A stretch of DNA of 64,000 nucleotides from Guyanagaster necrorhizus (taxonomy: Eukaryota > Basidiomycota > Agaricomycetes > Agaricales > Physalacriaceae). The position numbers were made by a program, and so were the translations under genes. The stretch covers positions 1,023,548 through 1,087,547 of the forward strand of contig NW_025064897.1 in assembly GCF_019112545.1 (NCBI RefSeq). Direction: 5' to 3'. Of this stretch, positions 1 to 9,728 are shown piece after piece (the stretch's first letter is position 1; every line of letters begins with the position of its first letter). The notes under the pieces were generated by a model. The model ran no database searches. It saw only the letters and a program-made list of their open reading frames with translations, and was not told the DNA's origin.

Positions 1-1790
1 TGCAACTATGAGATATATGACAAGAAACTACTCACAATAATGCTAGCTCTAGCTGAATGGTGGCATTATCTCATCAGAGCAGTTCAGACCTTTGAGATCT
101 AGACTGATCATCAAAACCTCCAATACTTCCACCTCCCACAGAAGCTTAATTGCTGATAAGCCTGATGGGTCACAGAATTATTTAAGTATGAATATATGCT
201 GCACCACAAAGCTGGTGCAGCAAACAAAAAGACAGATTTCCTTAGCTGCAGAGCTGATTATAACCAAAGCAGAGATGATAACAAAGGAATCATATTATTA
301 TGACTCAAACACTTTCAAACAATGATCATATCCATGGAGGAGGAGATCCATGAGCACATCAAGAGCACAACCTGAGACTCACACAAATAGGATCAACAAA
401 TCACTCCATCTCTCAATTATGAATGAGGACTGATAAAAGAGGAAGGATTGATTCATTATGATAAATAGATCTATATTCTTAGGGACTAAAGACTTCATGG
501 CAACATCATTGCCATATGCTATGACTATGCAATGGCCAGACACTCAGGCATCACCAAGACCAAGGAGCTCATACTACAGGAATACTGGTGGCCTAAAATG
601 AATTATAACATCACCTGATATGTCAGAGCTTGTGAGATTTGCCAATGAGGCAAATCTTTGATAAAATCATGTGCTGCTTCTCTCCACCCAAATGAGATCC
701 CTTCATCACCATGAACCCACATTTCAGTGGACATGATAACTGGACTTCCAGAAAATAATAACTATAATACAATTATTGTCATAGTTGATCGCTTCTCTAA
801 AGCAATCATTCTAATTGCTTGTTTGATGGAACTGACATCAGAAGAATGGGCAAAGATTCTATATGATGAGGCTTATGCCAAATATAGCATGCTACAGATC
901 ATAATTTCAGACAGGAGTCCTCAATTTGTCTCCAAATTCTTAAATGACTTGTACTGACTCTTCAATATCAAATGAAATGTGTCAATAGCATATCATCCCC
1001 AAATGGATGAACAAACAGAATGGATGAATCAAGAAGTCAAAAAATATCTTCAACTTTTCATCAACTATCATCAAAACAACTGGATAAAATAGCTAGCACT
1101 AGCTGCTTTCCAACACAACAACGGGATACACTCAGCAACTGGCAAAACACCCTTTTTCATTAACTATGGGTGACATCCACAAGTTGCCCAAAGTGAACAA
1201 GTCTATATGATAATGCCAGCATCAACAGACTTTGCCTCTATGATGGCAAAGATTCACTCTGAGACAAAGACAGCTCTTGAAAAAGCTGCTATTACTATGA
1301 AGAAACAGTATAACAAACACCAAAGACCAGCCTACAGATATTCAATCAATGACAAAGTTTGGTTGGATACTATAAACCTATATCTGCCTTGACCAAAACA
1401 AAAGCTGGCAGACAAATAGACAGACTCTTTTATTGTTCTGGCCAAAATCAACAACTCTGCATACAAATTACAATTACCATTGATCTGGAAGGTCTATAAT
1501 GTCTTCAACAAGGTATTACTGACACCATATATTGCATCCACCTTTTCAAACCAAGACTGTCCACCACCTCCTCCACTGGAACTCATCGATGATGAGAAAC
1601 ACTACAAAATCAATGAAGTACTATGATATAAGATATGCAAAATCAAAGCCCACAGTAGAGGAATGACAACAACAGTTGACTATCTAGTCAGTTGGAAAGG
1701 CTATGGCCCAGAATCAAACTAATGGGTCAACAAAAAATACATGAATGCAGATGATGCCATATATGACTATGAACAGTGGATGAATTGACC
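1..1790 (+). pseudogene. gypsy pol remnant: RNase H, integrase, chromodomain
   Basis: Coding remnant of the polyprotein of element A. The longest open pieces are 727-957 (integrase core; D of the first catalytic aspartate region and the I-S-D motif of the second are visible) and 1207-1392 (integrase C-terminal region ending in a V-W-L-D motif). In-frame stops interrupt almost every domain; several sit where related copies in this window have tryptophan or glutamine, as expected from C-to-T or G-to-A changes. No function is expected. Confidence 0.85.
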
Positions 1791-1933
1791 AACAAGCAGT
1801 TAATGTCTTCATGAGTCTTACTCACAGAAAAAAAGAGCTGGTTAGGACTGGAATAAGATATTGTGGCCTCCCTTGGACCAGCATACTTATCTCTAAATTA
1901 GCCATCAGGACAATGGTCTTAAGGAGAGGGTAA

Positions 1934-2465
1934 TATTACCATTTTTCCTATTTTCTTTTCTTTTTTCTTTGACTTATTCAGAATTGACCCCTATTTCTGC
2001 TTAGTCAGGGTGTCTAGCTAGTGCTTAGAACTGTGAGAGGGCTTAGTCAATAGCACAGCCCAGGTTCTACTGTGCTGCTGTGAAGCTGTTCAATGACAGA
2101 ATACCTCTTTTGTCTTTGCACAGCAGTAACAGCAGTAACAGCACACAGCAGCTCAACAGCAGACAATACTCTTTTGTAGGTAGTTTGGCAACACTGGACA
2201 AAATGCTTTACAGTGCCAGAAAGAACAATTAGGTAGTTATATCTTTAGAATGAACAATGATTAGTATATAAGTAGTATAGCTCTCACTGTAGTAACTCTA
2301 GCTTTGAGCTAAAGTTTATTCTTCCACCATCTTATCTTGAGCAACTTCCAATGCCTTGACTACACAATGCCATCTACACATCAAGTGGACTGACATTCTA
2401 ACCTGAAGTGTGAGGTTGTGTCAGTTTATCACATATTATTGGACATATGGAATTTAAGCTTAACA
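1934..2465 (+). repeat. 3' LTR of gypsy element A
   Basis: The LTR starts after a purine tract at a position aligned with the TGTTATGATTTTT start of the other gypsy LTRs here, and ends in GCTTAACA at 2465 (532 bp). It holds a TATA-like box (2265-2271) and, 35 nt downstream, an AGCTTTGAGCTAA motif (2300-2312) matching the proposed transcript start of the full-length element at 55-63 kb. The downstream flank continues directly into RNase H coding sequence of element B. Confidence 0.8.
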
Positions 2466-2776
2466 ATTTTCAACTCCCTCAAAAGTTAAACCACTGGCAA
2501 GCCTAATAGGTAACAGAGTTATTTAAATACCAGTACACATTATATTACAAGGTGGGATTGGCCAACAAAAAGGCTGACCTTCTAAGCTGACATGCCAATC
2601 ACAGTCAGAGGGAAGAAGACAATGCAGAGATGACATTATTGAAGCCTGAACACTTCTGAACCCTTATTATGCTGATAGAGGAGAAGATACATGCATGAAT
2701 CCAGAGTGCAGTTTGACAATCAAATCTCTGAAATCAGGGGATTGCCACCTCTCTGAACCATGAAAGAGAGATCACC

Positions 2777-4120
2777 ATGGTCAACAGTCTGTTACATTAT
2801 GACAGACAACTCTATATCTCCAGGGTATCAGCATTATGGAGTAAAATTATCACCATGAGCCATGACTATATCATAGCCAGACATCCAGGGATCTCAAAGA
2901 TGAGAGAATTGGTGTTACAGGAGTATTGGTGGCTAAAACTCAATCAAGACATTGACAAGTATATGAAGAAGTGTGAGACTTGTCAGTGGGCCAAATCTTC
3001 TACATGTGCTTGACCCACTCTGCTTTATCCAAATGAGATACTGACAAAACCATGGACTCACATTTCTGTCAATATGATCATAGGTTTACTGGACTGTAAT
3101 GGTTATGATGCTATTATTATGATTATTGACTGGTTTTTAAAGGCTATTATTCTCATCACCTGTTCAATGGAATTATCATTGGAAGAGTGGGTGAAGATCC
3201 TTAGGAATGAAGTCTATGCCAAGTATGGTATGCCACAGGTGATCATCTCTGATTGAAGCCTCCAATTCATGTCCAGATTCCTGGATGATCTATATCAACT
3301 ACTTGGATCTGCAGTAACATCTCAACAGTCTATCATCCACAAACTAATAAACAGACAGAATGTGTCAATCAGGAAATTGAGAAATATCTATGCATGTTCA
3401 TAAACTATCATCAGGATGCTTGGACTGAATGGCTTGCCCTCACTGGCTTCTAGCATAACAACCAGATCCACTCAGCCACTGGTAAAACCCCATTCTTTGT
3501 TAACTATAGGTGACATCTCAATATTGCCCAAACTACATGGCACCATACCACCACTCCTGCTTCTGCTGACTTCATCACTGAAATGGCTAAGATACACCTG
3601 AAAACAAAAACAGTTCTTGAAAAGGCCACAATCACTATAAAGGCAAAGTATGACAAACACTAATGTTCCACACACACCTACTCCATCAGTGATAAAGTCT
3701 GGCTTGACATATTGAACCTTCATCTTCCTCATCTGAAACAGAAACTGGCAGACAAGCACACCAGTCTCTTCTCAATCCTAGCAAAAGTTGGTGCCTCTGC
3801 ATACAAACATTAACTACCCTCTTCCTGGCATATCCACAATATCTTCAATGAAACTCTCTTAATCTCATACATCACACCCACCTTTTCCAATCAAGAAAAG
3901 CTGCCACCACTACTGCCAGATCTGATTGATAATGAGAAACATTATGAAATCAATCAAATTTTGAATCACAGACTCTGAAAAGTGCATACATGTGGCAGTG
4001 AAATGATGATGACTGTCAACTACCTTATCAGCTGGAAGGGATATGGACCAGAGTCCAATCAATGAGTCAATGAGAAGCAGATGAATGCTGATGCTGCCAT
4101 ACACAAGTATGAATTATCTC
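2777..4120 (+). pseudogene. gypsy integrase and chromodomain remnant
   Basis: The best preserved stretch, 2777-3013, contains the H-P-G-I-S-K motif and the C-E-T-C-Q-W pair of the integrase HHCC zinc finger. 3074-3256 gives the catalytic core with the V-I-I-S-D motif. The chromodomain near 3950-4100 has its aromatic core. The frame changes at least three times and several stops are present, so no protein is made. Confidence 0.85.
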
Positions 4121-4161
4121 TAAATTAAGCTATTAGGACAATAGTCTTAAGGAAGGGGTAA

Positions 4162-4610
4162 TGTTATGATTTTTATTCCCTTTTCCTTCTTTTACCTCTA
4201 TTCATGCTTAGTCAGGGCATCTAAATGAGTGCTTAGAAACCATGAGACAATCTTAGTCAGCACAATTGACTATTGTTTCATGACACATAATAATGCTCCA
4301 ACAATAGGACAATCTCTCTTTTGTAGGTAATCATGATACTCCAGGATGATAAGCACTATAGCTCAAGAATGCACAATTAGCAAGTATATATTTATCTATA
4401 AGGCAAATAGTATATAAATAGTGTAGACAGTGCTATGTATCCCTAGCCTCAAGCTATTCTTTATTCTATCACTTTATCTCAAGTCAACCTGTATTGACCT
4501 TGAGATATAACACTGCTATACACATTTAATGGACTCAGGCATGACTGTATGAACTCAATACAGTGCTTGTTTATCACATGTTTGTGGTCACATGTCACTT
4601 GGGTCTAATA
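4162..4610 (+). repeat. 3' LTR of gypsy element B
   Basis: Starts TGTTATGATTTTT directly after a purine tract and ends in TCTAATA (449 bp), clearly related to the LTRs at 55479 and 63000. A TATATAA box lies at 4411-4417 and the start-site-like motif AGCCTCAAGCTAT at 4445-4457, 34 nt downstream. Confidence 0.8.
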
Positions 4611-4813
4611 GCATCTAGTGATCAGTCAGGATTATCAAGCAAATAATTATTCTCTTGAACTTCTGATCACTCAACACCATGGTTTGAAGATGTTGAGATT
4701 AGGTTTTCATGGCTTTAATATCATATTCTATTTATATATATTTTACTGCTTATCTTATATTTTGACATTTTTGTACCTCATTGACTTGACTCAGAACCAC
4801 CACTGTCCTTACT
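4611..4813. other. AT-rich sequence between two retrotransposon remnants
   Basis: No coding or repeat structure could be recognised. It separates the gypsy LTR from the truncated copia gag and probably is decayed element sequence. Confidence 0.4.
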
Positions 4814-5383
4814 CTATATGATGAAATATACCTTTTCTTTGAGTCCAATATGCCTTCCTCTGAATTGCCAGCACCTAAATTCCAACAGAAGGTTATTCAC
4901 AGCATGTTGTTTCATGTGCAAATCAGTGACATGAATATTGATGTCACTGTTCCCATCAAACTTTGCTGCATTCAGCAATGCTTCAGCCTCAGAAAGAGCC
5001 ATATCTGTTTTCTTTGCATGTTCCACAGCAACAGAGTCCCAGCATTCCTTTGCTGTTCTATCAGTCTTGACCTCCAGACCAATAGAGTCAAGAATGTTGA
5101 GAATAATATTTGAGTGAGCAAGCTGATCATGAAAAACCCACTCATCATATGAGGGAGAGGATGAGTATATGGGAGTAGGGTCTGGTGGAAGAGGCATGGT
5201 AGTAGCCATAGCTGTGGTAGTGGTGGCAGGGATGGCAGAACAGACAATAGTTCCTGCAATGTATCTCCATAGGCCTTTTCCCTTCAGTAACTCAGTAAGT
5301 TGGAGTTTCCATGAGGCATAGTTCTTCCTGTTGAAATGGCTACTCATGTCAGGGAGGATAGTGACTTCTGACATTGATGACAT
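4814..5383 (-). pseudogene. copia-type gag (UBN2-like) fragment
   Basis: The 189-codon frame begins with a short lead and then F-N-R-K-N-Y-A-S-W-K, followed by a leucine-rich stretch, K-G-L-W-R-Y-I and later K-E-C-W-D-S-V. These are hallmarks of the UBN2/gag domain at the start of Ty1/copia polyproteins. Position and direction agree with a 5' leader, a primer site (5502-5510) and an LTR at 5514-5825 in the same orientation. Sequence similarity fades near 4850 and no zinc knuckle or pol follows, so only the 5' end of the element survives. Confidence 0.75.
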
Positions 5384-5501
5384 TGTTTAAGGGTGTGGTG
5401 TAAAGTGGTGAGAGTAGTGGTATGGTATAAATTCAAGTGGTAAGTTGAGTTGAAATTCTGTTGTGTATTCTTCTTGACTGAGTAGTTATAGGCAATGGAG
5501 C

Positions 5502-5510
5502 CTCATAACC
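5502..5510 (-). other. copia primer-binding site resembling a half-tRNA primer site
   Basis: Immediately inside the LTR, read on the minus strand, is GGTTATGAG. This is complementary to the anticodon-loop region of initiator tRNA-Met (CUCAUAACC), the internal tRNA site used by Drosophila copia and relatives, rather than to a tRNA 3' end. The offset from the LTR end is three bases. The assignment relies on knowledge of that tRNA; the tRNA itself is not in the window. Confidence 0.55.
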
Positions 5511-5513
5511 TAT

Positions 5514-5825
5514 TGACAGAAGAATATATGTGAGTATCTATGAACAAGTGTAAGTATCATAGTTATAAGCACAGTAGGAATATACATGTTGGAGGATATC
5601 CATATGTTTCATCTTATCTTACTTTTCAATCACTCATTCTATTTACCTTATATATACTTACACCTCCTGTCATTTCCTGATCACCCATATAGTCCAGCCG
5701 TTCCTACCTGTATGCCTCAGTCACTTCACCCATGTTGTGCCTGACTGAGGTATGTATATCCCTACTGTGCTTATGACTATGATACTTACACTCATTCATA
5801 GATACTCACATATATTCTTCTGTCA
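5514..5825 (-). repeat. copia 5' LTR with unusually long inverted ends
   Basis: The 312-bp segment starts TGACAG and ends CTGTCA. Its first and last ~74 bases (arms 5511-5584 and 5755-5828) are near-perfect reverse complements, with a handful of mismatches. An LTR identity is favoured because a primer site and gag start follow in register on the minus strand. A MITE flanked by TA is the alternative, since the arms extend into TTGACAG/CTGTCAA bordered by TA. A second small inverted pair (GCCTCAGTCA / TGACTGAGG) lies in the loop. Confidence 0.6.
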
Positions 5826-5833
5826 ATATAGCC

Positions 5834-6364
5834 ATGCCCAATGCAACAAGACATGGCAAACACCTAATTTGGGCTCCCTCCACACATATCGGTTTCCAAC
5901 AGGTCAATCCGAATTACACACCCCAGGCTGAACAGCAGCACTTCACTCTGCAGACAGTACGCTTCCCTGACAATAACTTTCGTGCTGTCCCGCCTCAGGA
6001 AAGAGGAGAAATCATGTCGTTCACCAATAATTCCTTTGGTGCAGCAACCTACTCCAACGTGACTTTCACCCCAGATCGAGTTACATATAACGATACATTC
6101 AATGCGCCTGACGATACTTCCAGTGGTCAACTCTTCAGTTGGCAGCACCCATTGGAGTATGTTGCCCCAGTTCCGCAAGCCTTGCATTTCGTACCAGATG
6201 CCGTTGGTCATTATGGTTCGTACCAAACTTATGAAGCTACGGCGCAGACATATGAGTATGAGGGGGGCTACAGTGATATGTCGCGGCAAACAATGGACAA
6301 TGGGTTGTTCGTAGGTGGTGAGCGAGTACTGCGAGATGAAGGAATTAATGGCGGTGTGTATTAG
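5834..6364 (+). pseudogene. C2H2 zinc-finger gene, 3' fragment (left copy)
   Basis: A 176-codon open frame, rich in Q, Y, P and G, matches the C-terminal half of the zinc-finger gene at 47098-48367 with few substitutions and ends at the same G-G-V-Y stop. The 5' part with the zinc fingers is absent, because homology stops within about 5 bp of the copia LTR end at 5825. The insertion or a linked deletion removed the start. Unlike the right copy, this one has CAG where the right copy has the stop TAG, so the C-terminal frame itself is intact here. Confidence 0.8.
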
Positions 6365-7684
6365 AACACATGAAATATGAAGACACCAAGGATGTCTGAG
6401 TGGTGAAGTGGGTTGCGAGTGCGAGATACAAAGAGTCAAAGCTCAAACTGTCAGACAAATATTCCAGAATAAAAGATCCTCCTTAATGCAATCTAGGTGT
6501 ACAGATGAGAAAATATATATCGACGTTCCTAGATTATGGCAACATTACCAAAGAATTTTTTTTTTTTCCAGTGCCCAAGATGTAGGCGACGGTGTCGAAT
6601 TTCTGGTGACATGTATATGCACAAAAAAGAAACAATCGTCATAACGATGAGAAGGTTTTAAAAGGAGCAGTTGATGGAAGATATGAACCAGATGTATGGT
6701 TCGACGAGAGTATAGACAAGCCAATAGCGGTGTTGACCAAGATCCAGAATATCACTCCGAGGATCCTGGGAGAACGGTGATAGCTAGTCGAAGACGCCAT
6801 TTATGAGAGCTCCATTTGCATCAAGAAGGGTAAACTCAAAGTTTGTCCATTGCCCAGCCTGATGTCAGCCGTCGACCATCATATGCTTAGGGACTTCTGC
6901 ACCGTAAACTGAAAACAGAGTCAGAGAAAGAGAAAGAGGGAAAGGATAAAGTAAGAGTTCACGGTAACATCACGATGTCAGGCCGGCGGTTCACAGGCTA
7001 TACAGAGGAAGATACACTCAGCCATCATCACCGCCACGGAACCTTGTACGAGACAGGCGCTTGGATCCAGTTTCTCGTGCTTGATAACCAAGTTGAAGAC
7101 TCGGACACCACCCAATCGCCACTGCACCTGCAATTTCGCGATTGAGGATAAGTATCCAAGTGGTACGCTCATAGCCAGAGCACGCATGAGCGCCTATTCA
7201 GTCTGACTGATCCTGACCCGAAGTTTGACACCGGGTCAGCGACTGCACCTTCCAGGGGATGAACGATTTGCCATACTTGAGGCGGGATCAATACTAGATG
7301 TGAGCACGATGCAGGGTGAATACGAGTAGAACTGCGGCGGCGGCGTGCTTCAGGTTTGACGGTGTTCACAGAAGGTTAGGCACACATGTCTTGAATGAGA
7401 AGGCTGTCAACATATGATCTTGGCTCCGAGGAACACTGTCGGAGCAGTATCTAAATGACGATGCCAGCTGTATGAGCAACTTTGCATATCCGCAAAGGGT
7501 ACTTGGCACTTACCAGGGGTCCAGTAGGATGCGTTCTTGTGAGGTGACTTTCTTCTTCTGTGCTGGCCTCGTCGAATGCTGGATGCAATGGAAACAAATT
7601 GGTAAGTGCTGGTCCTGTGTATGCGCGTCGAAGAGGCGTTTTGAAGATCAACAAGAGATACATGCGTTTGATGAGACGCCGTGG
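6365..7684. other. Arm sequence with no confident gene model
   Basis: Shared with 45188-47095 of the other arm. Minus-strand open pieces at 6978-7187 and 7169-7369 correspond to plus-strand frames 46322-46561 and 46045-46395 in the right arm, so a decayed hypothetical gene may exist. The left arm has about 110 extra bases near 6472-6600, including a long T tract. No family could be recognised. Confidence 0.4.
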
Positions 7685-7962
7685 TCTGAGAACCTTTGAC
7701 TCCATATTAGGAGATGACCACTGTCTCCATGGTCATGGACAATAGGTAGCGCGTTGGGCCACACTATGGAGATAATGAAGAGGATGTCTGAAGAAGTGAA
7801 GACGCGCGCAACAACCAAATACGGGCGTCGCCATCACTGACCTTCAATCATCTCGTTGGTTTTACAGGCAAAGATGAGTGTAGATATACACGCACTTGTG
7901 ATCCAGCACTAGCTCTCCTTCTCAAACGCAACCTTCCAGAACCCTGGCAACTCAGCTTCCTA

Positions 7963-9142
7963 CTCATCCAGCCACAGCTCACACACCATGCACCAGCCCA
8001 GAATCTGAGAAGGTGACCTTGATGACCCTTCTCCCCCCTCGACTCTCTTCTCCATCCGGACGCGCTCATGAGACTCCTTGAGCATGTCGCGTTCTCTCTG
8101 AAGACAAGTGTACTTCTTCAAGAGCTTGAGATAAGCTTGCCTCCACCCCGGGTTTTCTTCTCCGCTACCATGATTTTCTTTATTCGCTCGCTTGCTGCGT
8201 TTGACCTTTGGGGGGTCAGCGTAGGACAGAGTATTATGCCCCGAGGGACTGGGGCGAGGACGAAGTAAGTTCTCAGTAAGGGTTGGTGTTTGCGGGAGAG
8301 GCGAGTGGAGAGGACTACGGAATATCCCCGGTAGACTCCAGTTGGTAACATCGCTACCTTCATCTTCCATATACGCGAGTCCTGGCATGAAGTTTGCCGA
8401 CGAAAAATCAAAGAGATGCGTGACGTCGACAGCGGTCTGATAAGTCAAAATCAAAATTAAACATGCGCGCGTGCACTCAAAGTCAACGCACAGTTGAATC
8501 AGCAAGAGCGTCGTCACTGTTCCGCGACGTGAAGATGTTCTAGTGCGTGGAAATTAAGGTTAATGAATAATCCATAAACAAACAGGAAAATATAAGTACT
8601 TGACATGCAGATCTAGACGCGTTGTCATCTGACTCCGACTCGGAGTCTAATCCTGTCAAATCAATTCTCTTGCTTCATGGGTTTCTTGAACTGCAGATTT
8701 AAAATAAGACTATGGATGACAGTGCGCAGGGTCCACGTACATTTAATGGAGCACGATCATCGTTTATGGTGAGATCGATTGCCTCTCGCTTCAATGGTCT
8801 ATTTCTTATCTAGCACAGCAGAATAAAACCAACAACTCGACGTCACAGCTAGGTGTAATCCATACCTCTACATCTTCAGGACCACCCCGGTTGAAAACAT
8901 TTCCGATCTGCGCATTATGGATGATCAGGTTTCCTATATGGGAGGCGGCAGAGACAAACGACTTTGGCAGACAGAACGTCGTCGTCTGAACTAAGATCCA
9001 AAATCTCACCGATACCTTTTACCTGGGGCAGCAACGTTGCTGACAGCCAGGTGCCGTTAGCAGTCAGCAAATTACGCACGTCAAAGTTGGTACCAGGATC
9101 GTAGTCGTCATCGTCTAAGATGAAGATTTTTCTGTCGTCCAT
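7963..9142 (-). CDS. Acidic hypothetical protein with SUMO-interaction-like motifs
   Basis: A multi-exon minus-strand gene is inferred from open exons. Exon 1 (from 9142) starts MDDRKIFILDDDDYD and contains G-E-I-L-D-L-S-S-D-D-D. A middle exon near 8745-8800 reads P-L-K-R-E-A-I-D-L-T-I-N-D-D before a GT donor. A short acidic exon near 8590-8650 is rich in D, S and E. The last exon (about 8437-7963) has a basic stretch K-R-S-K-R-A-N-K and a leucine-rich, charged coiled-coil-like region. The two I/L-D-L-S/T motifs followed by acids match the known SIM consensus, and L-K-R-E fits the psi-K-x-E SUMOylation consensus. Exact splice sites were not all resolved, and no domain family was recognised. 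It may be a nuclear protein, by inference only. Confidence 0.5.
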
Positions 9143-9728
9143 TCTGCTTGAAGATGGTCGTGGGGGTGAAGAAAGAAGGGGTGCTGACAGAGATAGTCCA
9201 ACGAAGAGTCATATTATATTGGTACCGCATATTTATTCAGAGAAGAACGCGGAAAGGGTAGCCGTACGTCAGAAAACGAAACCAAAAGAATGCTGTCGTG
9301 GTTCTGCCTGACCCAATGGGGGAAAGAACTGACCAAAGGCGTCGTCCCTGATCCTTCCAATGATGATCAGTGATCATCAAAAGTGGCTGCTTCTGGCTGC
9401 GTTCTACAATGCACGAAAAGTCAGTTTCATTGTGCTCCGAGCTTTCATTTCTACAACTGTACATCCAGTATTCCTTGGGAGTTCTGTCCTTTGAAAAGGC
9501 CCAGCTATCGCGATTGAATTCTGAGACATGCAAATCTGTGTTCTGTCTAATGTGATGAAACATTCTTTTTCAAGGACCAATCACGGTCGTCAAGGTCGGT
9601 ACCGGAGAAGTCAACAGCTCGTTGTGCATCAACTCCTCTCTGAAAGGTGAAGGTAAAATTAGAAATATGAACAAAGTATACGTAAAATATGCGAACTCGA
9701 ATAGAAATGCAGAGATATAGAGATGTAG
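9143..9728. other. Intergenic stretch between two minus-strand genes
   Basis: No coding exon or repeat could be supported. It holds the promoter of the acidic gene and the 3' flank of the FunK1 kinase gene. Confidence 0.5.

Larger units (their letters stand above)
1..2465 (+). mobile_element. Ty3/gypsy chromovirus A, 3' half with 3' LTR (left end outside window)
   Basis: Conceptual translation in shifting frames gives, in order, the end of an RNase H domain (1-130), an integrase HHCC zinc-finger region (about 490-660), the integrase catalytic core (about 700-1160), the integrase C-terminal region (about 1300-1560) and a chromodomain with the W-K-G-Y-G-P core (about 1600-1790). A purine-rich tract (1921-1930) and a 3' LTR follow. 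This order (RT-RNase H-integrase-chromodomain) defines a Ty3/gypsy chromovirus. Many stops and frame changes show it is dead. CpG dinucleotides are almost absent (about three in the first 4.6 kb, near 790, 1122 and 1587). It ends inside the RNase H region of the next element, so it is nested in it. Confidence 0.9.
2466..4610 (+). mobile_element. Ty3/gypsy chromovirus B, 3' part with 3' LTR, interrupted by element A
   Basis: Begins in mid RNase H exactly where the LTR of element A ends, then gives an integrase zinc region (2777-3013), integrase core (about 3060-3300), integrase C-terminal part (about 3620-3850), chromodomain (about 3910-4120, with W-K-G-Y-G-P), purine tract (4149-4160) and LTR. 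Element A therefore inserted into the RNase H of element B; the upstream half of B should lie left of the window. Numerous stops and frame changes are present and CpG is nearly absent. Confidence 0.85.

Noticed and set aside
5511..5828. MITE of the Tc1/mariner type (TA-flanked inverted repeat)
   Set aside because: Kept only as an alternative. A primer site and a copia gag start follow in the right order and strand, which fits an LTR better.
8640..8692. Third SIM-like motif (R-I-D-L-T) in the acidic gene
   Set aside because: In that frame a TGA lies four codons upstream and TTGACAG there looks like the splice acceptor, so the motif is probably intronic.
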